A DNA stretch of 64,000 bases. Source: Methylococcaceae bacterium UBA6146 (GTDB taxonomy: Bacteria; Pseudomonadota; Gammaproteobacteria; Methylococcales; Methylomonadaceae). The stretch is from assembly GCA_002422395.1 (NCBI GenBank), contig DIUY01000004.1:29978-93977 (forward strand), in the 5' to 3' direction. Of the stretch, positions 1 to 9,205 are shown piece after piece. Position 1 is the stretch's first letter; each line of letters starts with the position of its first letter. The notes below the pieces were generated by a model, which ran no database searches, was not told where the DNA came from, and worked only from the letters and a program-made list of their open reading frames with translations. The translations under genes and the position numbers were made by a program.

Positions 1-501
1 TCTGGGACTTTAATTTTACCGCCTGGCGATAAAACTTATTTGGTACATTGCGATATTGCCCAACACATGGAAAAGGGCATGAAAGCACAGTTGAAAGTGG
101 GCAAGGGTGATGGTGATTTGCCTAGTATTCCTGGGGTGACGGCTAGTGTCATACCAGATGATTATAAAGTAAGTTTGTCTGAACTAATTGTCTCGGCAGA
201 AGCCTTGGGAAAAGAACTTGCTAGCGCACCAATCGCTACCACCCTAGCTAATCCGCCTGTTGCGCCCGATTCAGCAACATCTGATAATTCTATAATTTCA
301 GGTGTGACGGTGATTGGTTTAGCCATAGGTTTGCTTGCCGCCCCCTTTTTAGCAAGAAAATTTAAAGGGATGAGCATATCAGAAATAATCACCACCATTT
401 TTGAGATGGTACGGATGGTTTTTGATTTTGTTTTAAACTTATTGTTTGGTTTGGCAAAGCTAGTCGCTTCTAAAAAAGACAAGATATTGCCTGAAAATTA
501 G
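1..501 (+). CDS. Membrane-anchored cupredoxin-domain protein (3' part)
   Basis: The reading frame is open to the window edge, so the N-terminus is missing. The first visible residues carry a type 1 copper pattern, Cys-x4-His-x4-Met in CDIAQHMEKGM, just after a YLVH strand; this is the C-terminal copper loop of plastocyanin/azurin-like domains. A linker rich in Ala, Pro and Thr follows. A hydrophobic segment of about 20 residues (around GVTVIGLAIGLLAAPFLA) precedes basic residues, and a second hydrophobic stretch comes before the Lys-rich end. This suggests a periplasmic copper domain with a C-terminal membrane anchor. A role in electron transfer or copper handling is inference; partners upstream are not visible. 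Confidence 0.6.
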   Translation, partial: SGTLILPPGDKTYLVHCDIAQHMEKGMKAQLKVGKGDGDLPSIPGVTASVIPDDYKVSLSELIVSAEALGKELASAPIATTLANPPVAPDSATSDNSIISGVTVIGLAIGLLAAPFLARKFKGMSISEIITTIFEMVRMVFDFVLNLLFGLAKLVASKKDKILPEN

Positions 502-511
502 ATTCGATCTT

Positions 512-558
512 AAAAAAGCCCCTGTGTCATTTTTTGTGCGCAGGGGCTTTTTTTTTTG
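512..558 (+). terminator. Rho-independent terminator after the cupredoxin gene
   Basis: A stem of AAGCCCCTG pairing with CAGGGGCTT, preceded by an A run and followed by about ten T residues, starts 11 bases after the stop codon. It closes the transcript of the cupredoxin gene. Confidence 0.9.
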
Positions 559-580
559 ATAAAAATAAAAACAGGGCGAT

Positions 581-994
581 GTGGGCGAATTACTAGGGTT
601 ATTTGTTAGTGCGTTTATATCATCTACCGTTGCACCTGGTGGCTCTGAAGCTGTTTTGGCTTATTTGGTGTCGATAGGGCAGTATCCAATTGTATGCTTG
701 CTCATAATCGCCACAATAGGCAATACATTGGGGGCAATGACTACATGGTGGCTAGGTGGGTTAGCGGCGAAAAGGTTTCCTGCTGAAGTAATGCTGCCCG
801 AGAAAAATCAAAAAATGCTCAACATCGTTAGAAAAAAGGGTTGCTGGACGCTGTTCTTTAGTTGGTTACCCATAATTGGCGATGCGTTATGTTTTGCCGG
901 TGGCTGGTTAAAGCTACCTTGGTTGCCCGCCTGTTTGTTTATATTGTCAGGAAAACTGAGCCGTTATGCTGCCATAGCATGGCTGTTTGTTTAA
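581..994 (+). CDS. YqaA-family small inner-membrane protein
   Basis: A 137-residue hydrophobic protein with about four membrane segments. The pattern STVAPGGSEAVLAYLV near the N-terminus, GNTLGAMTTWWLG in the middle and GDALCFAGGWLKLPW later resembles YqaA proteins, short relatives of the DedA/SNARE-associated group. The start is a GTG at 581, because the ATG two bases upstream hits an in-frame stop within six codons. The biochemical role of YqaA proteins is not established. The gene follows a strong terminator and needs its own promoter. Confidence 0.7.
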   Translation: MGELLGLFVSAFISSTVAPGGSEAVLAYLVSIGQYPIVCLLIIATIGNTLGAMTTWWLGGLAAKRFPAEVMLPEKNQKMLNIVRKKGCWTLFFSWLPIIGDALCFAGGWLKLPWLPACLFILSGKLSRYAAIAWLFV

Positions 995-1050
995 GACTCC
1001 GGTATAGTCCGCTGATAAATTTATCGTTAAGCGCTAAGAAGAGGTTTGTT

Positions 1051-1842
1051 GTGCTACGCCATTTCCCAGAAATTAATATAGGCTACCCCCATAAAAAACG
1101 GGATTATTTTATCGCGGCATTTACTTTTTTTTGCGTAGCTGTTTGTTTGCTAAGTGATGCCAATGCCGACATTGCCACACAAAAAGCGTTAGGCGTTTGT
1201 GGTTGGCTATTTTTATTTGGCCTGCTACTGGGCGAAAATAAAGAAGTCAGGGTGCAAGTTGTAATTGCCGTTATTTTTGCCACTATCGGTGAGCATTTTG
1301 CTTCGCCTTATATGGGCGGATATACTTATCGGTTTGGTAACGTGCCTGCGTATGTGCCTCCAGGGCACGGAATGGTTTATTTAACTGCGGTTGCATTGGC
1401 ACGTTCCGGACTGTTTTTAAGGTATGCTAGGGAAATTGCTGTGTTTGTTGTATTGGTATGTGGGGCATGGTCAATCTGGGGTATTAGTGGATATGCGCAG
1501 CAGGGTGATTCGGTTGGCGCATTACTGTTTTGCATATTTTTGGGCTACCTTTTTAAAGGCCGCTCGCCGATGGTTTATCTAGCTGCTTTTTTTATCACCA
1601 CATGGCTTGAGCTCATAGGTACAGCGGTAGGCACTTGGAAGTGGGCAGCCATAGATCCTGTTTTAAGTTTGCCGCAAGGCAATCCGCCCAGCGGTGTTGC
1701 CGCTTGGTATTGTTTAGTTGATGCGGTTGCTATTGGAGGCGCACCGTTGATTTTGGGCAGGACAAAAAATGTCCGGGACTGGTTTAAATCCCGATTGGTG
1801 AAAGCTGGAAAAGGTGCGTATGAAAGCGCGGGTAACGATTAG
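1051..1842 (+). CDS. Polytopic membrane protein of unknown function
   Basis: Encodes 263 residues with about eight hydrophobic segments. I chose the GTG at 1051 because an AAGAGG ribosome site lies six bases upstream; the longer frame from 862 would overlap the yqaA-like gene in another phase and its extra residues look like a shadow translation. Conserved-looking polar patches are GEHFASPYMGGYTYRFGNVP, then YVPPGHGMVYL, and TWLELIGTAVGTWKW, suggesting a binding site within the membrane domain. I do not recognise the family and assign no function. Confidence 0.65.
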   Translation: MLRHFPEINIGYPHKKRDYFIAAFTFFCVAVCLLSDANADIATQKALGVCGWLFLFGLLLGENKEVRVQVVIAVIFATIGEHFASPYMGGYTYRFGNVPAYVPPGHGMVYLTAVALARSGLFLRYAREIAVFVVLVCGAWSIWGISGYAQQGDSVGALLFCIFLGYLFKGRSPMVYLAAFFITTWLELIGTAVGTWKWAAIDPVLSLPQGNPPSGVAAWYCLVDAVAIGGAPLILGRTKNVRDWFKSRLVKAGKGAYESAGND

Positions 1843-1925
1843 CGGCTTGTATTGTAGGGCAGCTCTCCCCCGTGATCTTTGTTGGTGCGCAACCGATTAT
1901 TTTAAATTATTTTTAGAGGTGTGGT

Positions 1926-2354
1926 ATGGAACGTCGAGATTTTATTCGTTTAAGCGCAGTCAGTGTGGGCGTAAGCATGGTTATTCCGCCGCAAACATTG
2001 GCAGAAAGTAATAAACAGGCGGCTATAAAAGGCGATATTTTTTATACAAAAGATGAGCCAGGCCGCTGGAGCAGTAAAGTCGCAACGCATTTGCCTAATA
2101 TAGAAGTGACAAAACAGGGCGGTAAGGTTGCCGTAAAAGTGGCGACCGCCCATGAAATGAAAGGTTATGAACACTATATCGTCAAACATGTATTGTTGGA
2201 TAGCAACTATAAGTTTATTGACGAACGTCTGTTTAATCCGCTTGAAGATAAGGTGGCCATTTCTGAATTTACCTTGGAAAATTATAGCGGTGCATTGTAC
2301 GCTTTGAGTCTCTGTAACAAGCACGACCTTTGGCTGAATTCTGCTGAAGTATAA
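1926..2354 (+). CDS. Tat-exported superoxide-reductase-like (desulfoferrodoxin/neelaredoxin) protein
   Basis: A 142-residue protein. The N-terminus has a twin-arginine motif, RRDFIRL at residues 3-9, then a hydrophobic stretch and a likely cleavage near residue 27, so export by Tat is predicted. The mature part carries the ligand set of the superoxide reductase Fe(His)4Cys centre: His in KVATHLPNIEV, two His in AHEMKGYEHYIVK, and Cys plus His in CNKHDLW. The N-terminal desulforedoxin domain of long desulfoferrodoxins is absent, as in neelaredoxins. An AGAGG ribosome site precedes ATG 1926. It would reduce superoxide, unusually in the periplasm; an altered substrate is possible. nnrS follows on the same strand. 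Confidence 0.75.
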   Translation: MERRDFIRLSAVSVGVSMVIPPQTLAESNKQAAIKGDIFYTKDEPGRWSSKVATHLPNIEVTKQGGKVAVKVATAHEMKGYEHYIVKHVLLDSNYKFIDERLFNPLEDKVAISEFTLENYSGALYALSLCNKHDLWLNSAEV

Positions 2355-2425
2355 GTGTAAAAATTATACAGGGTGCAAAGCCGCTCTGATTTGCCAGGCG
2401 TTGGCTGGTTAGGCTATTTATCGTT

Positions 2426-3601
2426 ATGAAAATACAAAATATTTTTGATTACCCTTTGTTTTCTTTAGGGTTTAGAGTCTTTTTCGCGCTGGCCGGATTA
2501 TCGGCACTGATTCTGATAGTGCTCTGGAACGCTATAGTCAAAGGTGAGCTATCCGCAGATAATTACTTTGCCAACAACTCTTGGCATGCCCATGAAATGT
2601 TGCTGGGTTATTCGGTGGCGGTTATTGCCGGTTTTTTGCTGACAGTTGTTAAAAACTGGACAGGTAGGCCGCCGCTGACGGGCGATCAACTGGGCGGGCT
2701 TTGTTTGCTCTGGCTGTATGGGCGTATTGTGCCATTTTATGCTGGCTTATTGCCGGATGTTTTGATTGCACTAATTGATTTTGCTTTTTTGCCGGTGCTT
2801 GCTTTTCAAATCAGCAAGCCGATCATGCAGGTAAAGCAGTTCAGGAATCTTATTTTTATAGCGATTTTGTTGCTTTTGGCGCTCGGTAACGGTCTGATGC
2901 ACGCCGAAATTTTAGGGCTGGTAAAAAATTCGGCCGGATTTGGTGTTGAACTGATTGTTGCAACCATTATTATCTTGATTCTGGTGATTGCAGGCAGGGT
3001 GTTTCCATTTTTTACCGAACGCGGATTGTCGGGAACATTGATAATAAGAAATCCATTACTGGATGGACTGGCGATTGCTTCGGCCGCACTGGTCTTTGTT
3101 ATGCAATTAGCCGATATTTCGGGCGCTTTTTTGGCGATAGCAGCAGTTATTGCGGCGCTAATTAATGGCGCCAGGTTATCAGGTTGGTATGTAAGAAGAA
3201 TCTGGTACGTACCTTTGCTGTGGATACTCTATATAGGCTATGGGTGGATTATTGCGGGTTTTGTCCTGACCGCACTGTCTGCCTATTCCTTGGTGTTGCC
3301 CTCTTTGGCCTTGCATGCGTTTACCGTGGGGGGCATAGCGGTATTAACCCTGGGCATGATGGCAAGGGTGTCATTGGGACATACTGGCAGAATACTGAAA
3401 GCGTCAAACGCCATTGCGATTGCCTTTGTATTGATTAACCTCACCGCTTTGTTCAGGGTTTTATTGCCGATAGTGATACCCGATTGGTACAGTATATTGC
3501 TATATGTTTCAACACTATGCTGGCTGGCGGCATTTGCGCTGTTTGTCTTTGTTTACGCACCGATTCTTGCTAGCTCCCGGATAGATGGTCAAGAAGGTTA
3601 G
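2426..3601 (+). CDS. nnrS: NnrS family haem/copper membrane protein
   Basis: A 391-residue integral membrane protein with about twelve hydrophobic segments, the usual NnrS size. Family features are the start PLFSLGFRVFFALAGL, the His-rich patch SWHAHEMLLGYSVAVIAGF at about residues 51-69, LGNGLMHAE in the middle, and LHAFTVGGIAVLTLGMMARVSLGHTGR towards the end. NnrS proteins are linked to tolerance of nitric oxide and related stress; the exact chemistry is not settled. The neighbouring superoxide-reductase-like gene suggests a small reactive-species defence group. Confidence 0.85.
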   Translation: MKIQNIFDYPLFSLGFRVFFALAGLSALILIVLWNAIVKGELSADNYFANNSWHAHEMLLGYSVAVIAGFLLTVVKNWTGRPPLTGDQLGGLCLLWLYGRIVPFYAGLLPDVLIALIDFAFLPVLAFQISKPIMQVKQFRNLIFIAILLLLALGNGLMHAEILGLVKNSAGFGVELIVATIIILILVIAGRVFPFFTERGLSGTLIIRNPLLDGLAIASAALVFVMQLADISGAFLAIAAVIAALINGARLSGWYVRRIWYVPLLWILYIGYGWIIAGFVLTALSAYSLVLPSLALHAFTVGGIAVLTLGMMARVSLGHTGRILKASNAIAIAFVLINLTALFRVLLPIVIPDWYSILLYVSTLCWLAAFALFVFVYAPILASSRIDGQEG

Positions 3602-3758
3602 TGGTACGGGGGCGCTAAAACCGGCTTCCTATGTAAAACACTTACCTTATGTTCTTTATGGGAAGAGGGTCAGGTCGGCGCAGAAAAGCTATTAATTTAG
3701 ATGTCCGTAGCCGCTACAGCCCATCAACCCCTTTTCAATTTTCGAACTAAAAATAACG

Positions 3759-5153
3759 ATGACTTCAGTTAATTCCGAGAAACTTTCCAGCGCCCGCTTT
3801 GCAGAGGCGACCGATGCTTTTGTGGAGGTGTTTACCGCATCTGTCGATTTTGATCAGCGCATGGCGCAACAGGATATTCAAGGCTCTATCGCCCATGCCA
3901 CTATGTTGGCGGCCTGCAACATTCTGACCGGACAAGAACGTGATGATATTATCCGTGGCTTAACGCAAATCAGCACAGAAATCAGCAATGGCGTGTTTGT
4001 CTGGTCGATAAAACAGGAAGATGTGCACATGAACATCGAAGCCCGCTTAACCGATTTGATTGGCATAGCGGGTAAAAAGCTGCATACCGGACGTTCGCGT
4101 AACGATCAGGTGGCAACAGATATTCGCTTGTATTTACGCAGTGAAATTGCGCAGATTACTGTTGAACTGACCCGTTTACAAACGGCTATTCTGGATTTGG
4201 CAGAGCAGTACACCGATACCATTATGCCAGGCTTCACGCATTTACAAGTTGCCCAGCCAGTTACGTTTGGCCATCACCTGATGGCTTGGTTTGAAATGTT
4301 AAGCCGTGATCAGGAAAGGCTGCAAGATTGCTGCAAACGTATCAATATCATGCCATTAGGCGCTGCGGCGCTGGCGGGCACGAGTTATCCGATAGACCGT
4401 CACCTGACCGCCGAGTTGCTTGGCTTTAGCCGCCCTTCGGCCAACTCGCTGGATTCGGTCAGTGACAGGGATTTTGCCATTGAGTTTACGGCAGTTGCCA
4501 GCCTGATCATGATGCACTTGTCGCGGTTTTCCGAAGAGCTGATTTTGTGGTCCAGCGCCCAGTTTGATTTTATCAACATGCCTGATGCGTTCTGCACTGG
4601 CTCGTCGATTATGCCGCAAAAGAAAAATCCCGATGTGCCAGAGCTGGTTCGCGGCAAATCGGGTCGTGTGACGGGGCATTTGGTGGCGCTGCTGATGCTG
4701 ATGAAAAGCCAGCCGCTGGCATACAACAAAGACAATCAGGAAGATAAGGAGCCATTGTTTGATACCGTCGACACGTTAATCAATTGCCTGCGGGCTTATG
4801 CCGATATGATTCCGCATATTCAGGCGAAAAAAGCCAATATGTACGCGTCCGCCAAACGCGGTTTTGCCACGGCGACCGATCTGGCCGATTATCTGGTGCG
4901 TAAAGGCATGGCTTTCCGTGATGCGCATGAAGTGGTTGGCTTGGCGGTGCGTTTAGGGCTGGAAAGCAACCGTGATCTATCGGAACTGTCGCTGGCAGAG
5001 TTGCAGCAGTTTTCAGGTTTGATTACCGCTGATGTTTTTGATTATTTGACACTTGAAGGGTCAGTTGCGGCGCGTAAGCATATTGGCGGCACCGCGCCTG
5101 ACACAGTAAGGGCAGCTATTGCGGCGGCACGTCAAGGAATTGGCAAGACTTAG
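3759..5153 (+). CDS. argH: Argininosuccinate lyase
   Basis: Splits argininosuccinate into arginine and fumarate, the last step of arginine synthesis, in the cytoplasm. The 464-residue length is standard. Diagnostic motifs are HTGRSRNDQVATD at about residue 110, the THLQVAQPVTFGHH patch, and the fumarase/lyase superfamily signature GSSIMPQKKNPD at about residue 282. It is not in an operon with other arg genes here and converges with topA on the other strand. Confidence 0.97.
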   Translation: MTSVNSEKLSSARFAEATDAFVEVFTASVDFDQRMAQQDIQGSIAHATMLAACNILTGQERDDIIRGLTQISTEISNGVFVWSIKQEDVHMNIEARLTDLIGIAGKKLHTGRSRNDQVATDIRLYLRSEIAQITVELTRLQTAILDLAEQYTDTIMPGFTHLQVAQPVTFGHHLMAWFEMLSRDQERLQDCCKRINIMPLGAAALAGTSYPIDRHLTAELLGFSRPSANSLDSVSDRDFAIEFTAVASLIMMHLSRFSEELILWSSAQFDFINMPDAFCTGSSIMPQKKNPDVPELVRGKSGRVTGHLVALLMLMKSQPLAYNKDNQEDKEPLFDTVDTLINCLRAYADMIPHIQAKKANMYASAKRGFATATDLADYLVRKGMAFRDAHEVVGLAVRLGLESNRDLSELSLAELQQFSGLITADVFDYLTLEGSVAARKHIGGTAPDTVRAAIAAARQGIGKT

Positions 5154-5212
5154 CCGTAGTTTAAAGCCCTGCTTTAGCTGGATTGCCCATCTAAAACAGC
5201 TGGTACGCCAGA

Positions 5213-7537
5213 TTAGTCCACCGTTTCCTTAGGGCCGCCGACATCAGCCGGATCGCCCTCATAAGGTGTCGCATATTTGCAATCTTTTTGTGGGCAAACC
5301 TTTTCAACGCCGTGCCTTTTGGTCTCTTTAACGGTCAAAATAGGCCATTGGCATGCTGGACAGCTTTCTTTTATTGGCGCATTCCAAAGGGCGTAAGTGC
5401 ATTTTGGGTAACCTGAGCAAGAATAAAATATTTTACCGCTTTTGGCTTTACGCTTAAGTATCGTGCCTTTTTTGCATTGCGGGCATTCCACACCGGTGTC
5501 CAAAGGTTTTTCTAACGGCTCAATGTGGCGGCATTTAGGGTAACCACTGCATCCAATGAATTTGCCATAACGTCCCGTTTTGATGACTAACGGCGATTCA
5601 CACGCTGGACAAACGCGCCCTTCCACCACTTCGGATTCATCTGCCGCCCCACCGTCGTCATTAAGATTGCGGGTATAAGAACATTCAGGGTAATGTGTGC
5701 AACCGATAAACCGGCCATTCCGGCCTAAGCGAATCGACAACGGATTGCCGCATTCGGGGCACTTTTCATCGATGGCTTCCTGGGTGACATCTTTGCGCTG
5801 GACGCTTTCTTCTTTTTCATGGATCAGTGTTTTAAACGGATTCCAGAAAGCGTGCATCAATGGAATCCAGTCTTTCTCGCCACGAGATACAGCATCTAGA
5901 TCATCTTCTAGCTTGGCAGTGAAATCGTAATCCACATATTTAGTGAAATGCTCAGTCAGAAACTTATTGACGATACGGCCAACATCGGTGGGGTGAAAAC
6001 GTTTGCTGTCCAAGGTGACATATTCTCGGTTTTGCAAAGTTGAAATAATCGATGCATAAGTTGATGGACGGCCAATGCCGTGTTCTTCCAGCGCCTTAAC
6101 CAGGCTGGCCTCGCCGTAGCGTGGCGGCGGTTCGGTAAAATGCTGGGCGGTGATGATGCTGTTAAGCGGCACGGGGCGGCCCTCTTCCATTGGCGGCAAA
6201 AAACTTTCTTGTTCATCACCTTCATGGCTGTCATCTTTGCCTTCCAGGTAAACTGACATAAAGCCGGGTGATGCAATGGTCGAGCCGGTGGCGCGGAAAA
6301 CATGTTTGCCGCCGCCGCAGCTTAAATCAACCGCGACCATGTTGATGGTGGCATGGATCATCTGACAGGCGATAGTTCGTTTCCAGATCAGGTCATAGAG
6401 TTTGAATTGCTCGGCGCTGAGGTAATTTTTTATCTGGTTGGGCAGATGCCGGGCGGAAGTTGGGCGTATGGCTTCGTGTGCTTCTTGGGCGTTTTTGGAT
6501 TTTGTCTTAAATAAGCGAGGTTCCTCCGGTACATTATTTTTGCCGTAGTTTTCGGCAATCAGTTCCCGAATGTCCGCTATCGCTTCCATCGCCAAGTTGA
6601 CCGAGTCAGTACGCATGTAGGTAATAAGGCCTTGCGTCTCGCCGCCGATGTCAATGCCCTCATACAACTGCTGCGCGACCATCATGGTGCGTTTAGTGGT
6701 AAACCCCAGTTTTCGTGAAGCTTCTTGTTGCAGGGTGGACGTGATAAACGGCGGGGCTGGATTGCGTTTGCGTTGCTTTTTTTCCAATTTGGCGACGAGC
6801 AATTGGCCGTCCGCAGCATCCAGCAGGGCTAGCCTAGTTTGTTCCGCTTGTTCCTGATGGGTTATGCTAAATTGCGTCAGTTTTTCACCATCAAAATGCG
6901 TCAGTCTGGCTTTGAAGGCTTGCTCCTGTGCGGTTAAGCTGGCGTCAATTGTCCAGTATTCGCGCGTTTTAAAGGCTTCGATTTCTAATTCGCGTTCGAC
7001 GATCATCCTTAGTGCCGGACTTTGAACACGGCCTGCCGACAAGCCACGGCGGATTTTTTTCCAAAGCAACGGCGACAATTTAAAGCCGACCAAGTAATCC
7101 AGCGCACGCCTCGCTTGTTGGGCATTAATCAGGTTAGTGGCGAGCTGTTCAGGATGGGCGATGGCTTCGGTGACCGCTTTTTTAGTTATTTCATGAAAAA
7201 CCACGCGGTGCACTGGTTTGTCTTTGAGTAGGTTTTTTTCATTCAGCAGTTCGTATAAATGCCAGGAAATGGCTTCACCTTCGCGGTCGGGGTCGGTTGC
7301 CAGATAGAGGGTGTCCGCTGTCTTTAACGCTTTGCTTATGGCTTGGACATGGCGTTGATTGCGCTCAATGACTTCATATTTCATTGCAAAGTCATGGTCT
7401 GGATCAACCGCGCCTTCTTTGGGGATCAAATCACGCACATGCCCATACGAGGCCAATACTTGAAAGTCTTTGCCCAGATATTTTTCTATTGTTTTTGCTT
7501 TCGCAGGCGACTCTACAATAACAAGATTTTTACTCAT
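5213..7537 (-). CDS. topA: DNA topoisomerase I (type IA)
   Basis: Relaxes negative supercoils by a 5'-phosphotyrosine mechanism. The 774-residue protein starts with the TOPRIM domain (LVIVESPAKAKTIEKYL; DPDREGEAI further on). The active-site Tyr is in GLITYMRTDS. After the core come four Cys4 zinc-ribbon-like modules, beginning CPECGNP, CPACESP, CPQCKKG and CPACQWP, the last with the pattern CxxC...CPQKDC. It is shorter than the E. coli enzyme but complete. It is the last gene of the LysM-dprA-smg-topA set, an order often seen in gammaproteobacteria. Confidence 0.97.
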   Translation of the reverse strand: MSKNLVIVESPAKAKTIEKYLGKDFQVLASYGHVRDLIPKEGAVDPDHDFAMKYEVIERNQRHVQAISKALKTADTLYLATDPDREGEAISWHLYELLNEKNLLKDKPVHRVVFHEITKKAVTEAIAHPEQLATNLINAQQARRALDYLVGFKLSPLLWKKIRRGLSAGRVQSPALRMIVERELEIEAFKTREYWTIDASLTAQEQAFKARLTHFDGEKLTQFSITHQEQAEQTRLALLDAADGQLLVAKLEKKQRKRNPAPPFITSTLQQEASRKLGFTTKRTMMVAQQLYEGIDIGGETQGLITYMRTDSVNLAMEAIADIRELIAENYGKNNVPEEPRLFKTKSKNAQEAHEAIRPTSARHLPNQIKNYLSAEQFKLYDLIWKRTIACQMIHATINMVAVDLSCGGGKHVFRATGSTIASPGFMSVYLEGKDDSHEGDEQESFLPPMEEGRPVPLNSIITAQHFTEPPPRYGEASLVKALEEHGIGRPSTYASIISTLQNREYVTLDSKRFHPTDVGRIVNKFLTEHFTKYVDYDFTAKLEDDLDAVSRGEKDWIPLMHAFWNPFKTLIHEKEESVQRKDVTQEAIDEKCPECGNPLSIRLGRNGRFIGCTHYPECSYTRNLNDDGGAADESEVVEGRVCPACESPLVIKTGRYGKFIGCSGYPKCRHIEPLEKPLDTGVECPQCKKGTILKRKAKSGKIFYSCSGYPKCTYALWNAPIKESCPACQWPILTVKETKRHGVEKVCPQKDCKYATPYEGDPADVGGPKETVD

Positions 7538-7617
7538 TTAATTACTACAAGTTCAAGATTTAGGGTTCAACGGAGGCTTTTGGCATTTTAGTCACTTGAA
7601 CCTTGCGTCTGATAAGT

Positions 7618-8085
7618 TCAGTGCAAATAAGTCGGTACAAGGTCGTAAACAATGTCTTCCATTCTGGAAAAAGCCAGTTCTTCGTCTGGCTGGCTGAGCA
7701 GGATCATCAATATGATCCACTTAAGTTTTTCTAGGGAGATTTCTTCATTTTCGAGCGCCATGGCACGGTCAATCACAATTTCCCTATTAGCCGAACTTAG
7801 GATACCGCTATGCTCCAAAAACATCAGCAGATTACGGCATTCAAGGTCAAGTTTGGCTTGTTCCTGTGCACAAAAAATGCGGAATGCCGGTGACACGGTA
7901 GGTTTTATAGAACGTTGCAAGCTCAGCGATTCAAGCCAGTCAAAGGCTTTGTTCACTTCAAGCTGGGCAAAGCCCGCTTCTTGTAGTTCAGTTTTTATGA
8001 CATCGCTGCCCGGAAGTATTTCAATTTCTTCTTCCATATAGTTTTCGAATAAGTACATCAGGACATCAAAAATATTTTCTTTCAT
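7618..8085 (-). CDS. smg: Smg family protein (DUF494)
   Basis: A 155-residue acidic helical protein beginning MKENIFDVLMYLFENYME, which matches the Smg/DUF494 family in start, length and position between dprA and topA. The family is conserved in gammaproteobacteria, but its function is unknown. Confidence 0.88.
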   Translation of the reverse strand: MKENIFDVLMYLFENYMEEEIEILPGSDVIKTELQEAGFAQLEVNKAFDWLESLSLQRSIKPTVSPAFRIFCAQEQAKLDLECRNLLMFLEHSGILSSANREIVIDRAMALENEEISLEKLKWIILMILLSQPDEELAFSRMEDIVYDLVPTYLH

Positions 8086-8099
8086 AAGTGGGTTGTTGT

Positions 8100-9110
8100 T
8101 TATTTAAGTCGAGTATAGCAACCGCCAGCAGTCGCTTCCAGATAACCTTGCAGTTCTAAAATAAGTAGCATAGATGAGATAACGCCAATCGATAGCCCTG
8201 TATTTTCAACGAGATCATCAATTGAAGTTGGGTTGAACATGACCAGATTCAATAATGTTTGTTGCTCCAGGTCAAGCATTGATTGTTGTAATGTTACAGG
8301 AAAATTATTATCTTGTTGAATATATTGATTTAATTCCTCAAGAATATCTTGTGTGGTTTCAACCAGTTTTGCACCTTCGCGGATCAGGGCGTTGCAGCCA
8401 CGCGCCAAGGGGTTGTGAATTGAGCCTGGAATGGCAAACACTTCGCGGTTTTGTTCCAGTGCCATGCGGGCAGTTATCAGCGAACCACTTTGTTTGGCAG
8501 CCTCAACCACCAGCAAACCTTGGCATAAGCCGCTGATAATCCGGTTTCGTCTAGGAAAATGGTTGGCTTGGGCAGTTGTGCCAGGCGGGAATTCTGAAAT
8601 CATTGCGCCGGTATTGACAATTTGTGTGGCGAGATCTTTGTGCTTGGCAGGATAAACGCGATCCAGACCCGTGCCGGCCACGGCAATAGTATAACCGTTA
8701 TTGGCAAGTGCGCCTTGGTGGCTGGCGGCATCTATGCCCAATGCTAAGCCGCTGGTGATGACGAAGCCATAGCCACTTAACGTTTTGGCAAAATTGAATG
8801 CGGTTTCTTTACCTTGCTGCGTGGGATTACGGCTGCCCACCATGGCAATTTGGGGTAGGGATAACAGCGCCGGATTGCCCCGTACAAACAGAACGGGGGG
8901 CGGGTCGGCAATTTCTTTTAGTTGCGTGGGGTAGTTTGTGTCGGTGATTGTAATGATTTGATTATTTTGCTGCGCCAACCAAGAGAGGTCATAGTCAATC
9001 GCCGCCCAGTCAGGGTTTTTGACGGCGTGTACACTATTGTCTTTTAGCCCTAAGGCTATTAGTGCCGAGGCCGGCTCTGCAAATAGCTGCTGGGGGCTAT
9101 GGCTTGCCAA
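8100..9110 (-). CDS. dprA: DNA-processing protein DprA, start codon uncertain
   Basis: DprA binds single-stranded DNA entering during transformation and loads RecA. The Rossmann-like core is present: GSRNPTQQG at about residue 93, SGLALGIDAASHQGAL, FPRRNRIISGL and a C-terminal DprA winged helix (LLNLVMFNPTSIDDLVENTGLS). The coordinates use a TTG at 9110, but the frame remains open and DprA-like upstream (IKYWLALLRTPGIGCRTFVRLL), where no ATG, GTG or TTG exists. The only ATG nearby, at 9189-9187, is out of frame and stops after two codons. Either a rare start (a CTG overlaps the LysM gene stop at 9209) is used or one base is missing after the ATG. Confidence 0.9.
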   Translation of the reverse strand: MASHSPQQLFAEPASALIALGLKDNSVHAVKNPDWAAIDYDLSWLAQQNNQIITITDTNYPTQLKEIADPPPVLFVRGNPALLSLPQIAMVGSRNPTQQGKETAFNFAKTLSGYGFVITSGLALGIDAASHQGALANNGYTIAVAGTGLDRVYPAKHKDLATQIVNTGAMISEFPPGTTAQANHFPRRNRIISGLCQGLLVVEAAKQSGSLITARMALEQNREVFAIPGSIHNPLARGCNALIREGAKLVETTQDILEELNQYIQQDNNFPVTLQQSMLDLEQQTLLNLVMFNPTSIDDLVENTGLSIGVISSMLLILELQGYLEATAGGCYTRLK

Positions 9111-9205
9111 TAAACGGACAAATGTCCGACAACCAATTCCTGGCGTGCGTAATAAGGCAAGCCAGTATTTTATGTCATTGGTGTTAGGAGGCTGAGTAAG
9201 AGCGC

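Noticed and set aside
862..1050. N-terminal extension of the membrane protein at 1051
   Set aside because: It overlaps the yqaA-like gene in another frame, and a ribosome site supports GTG 1051.
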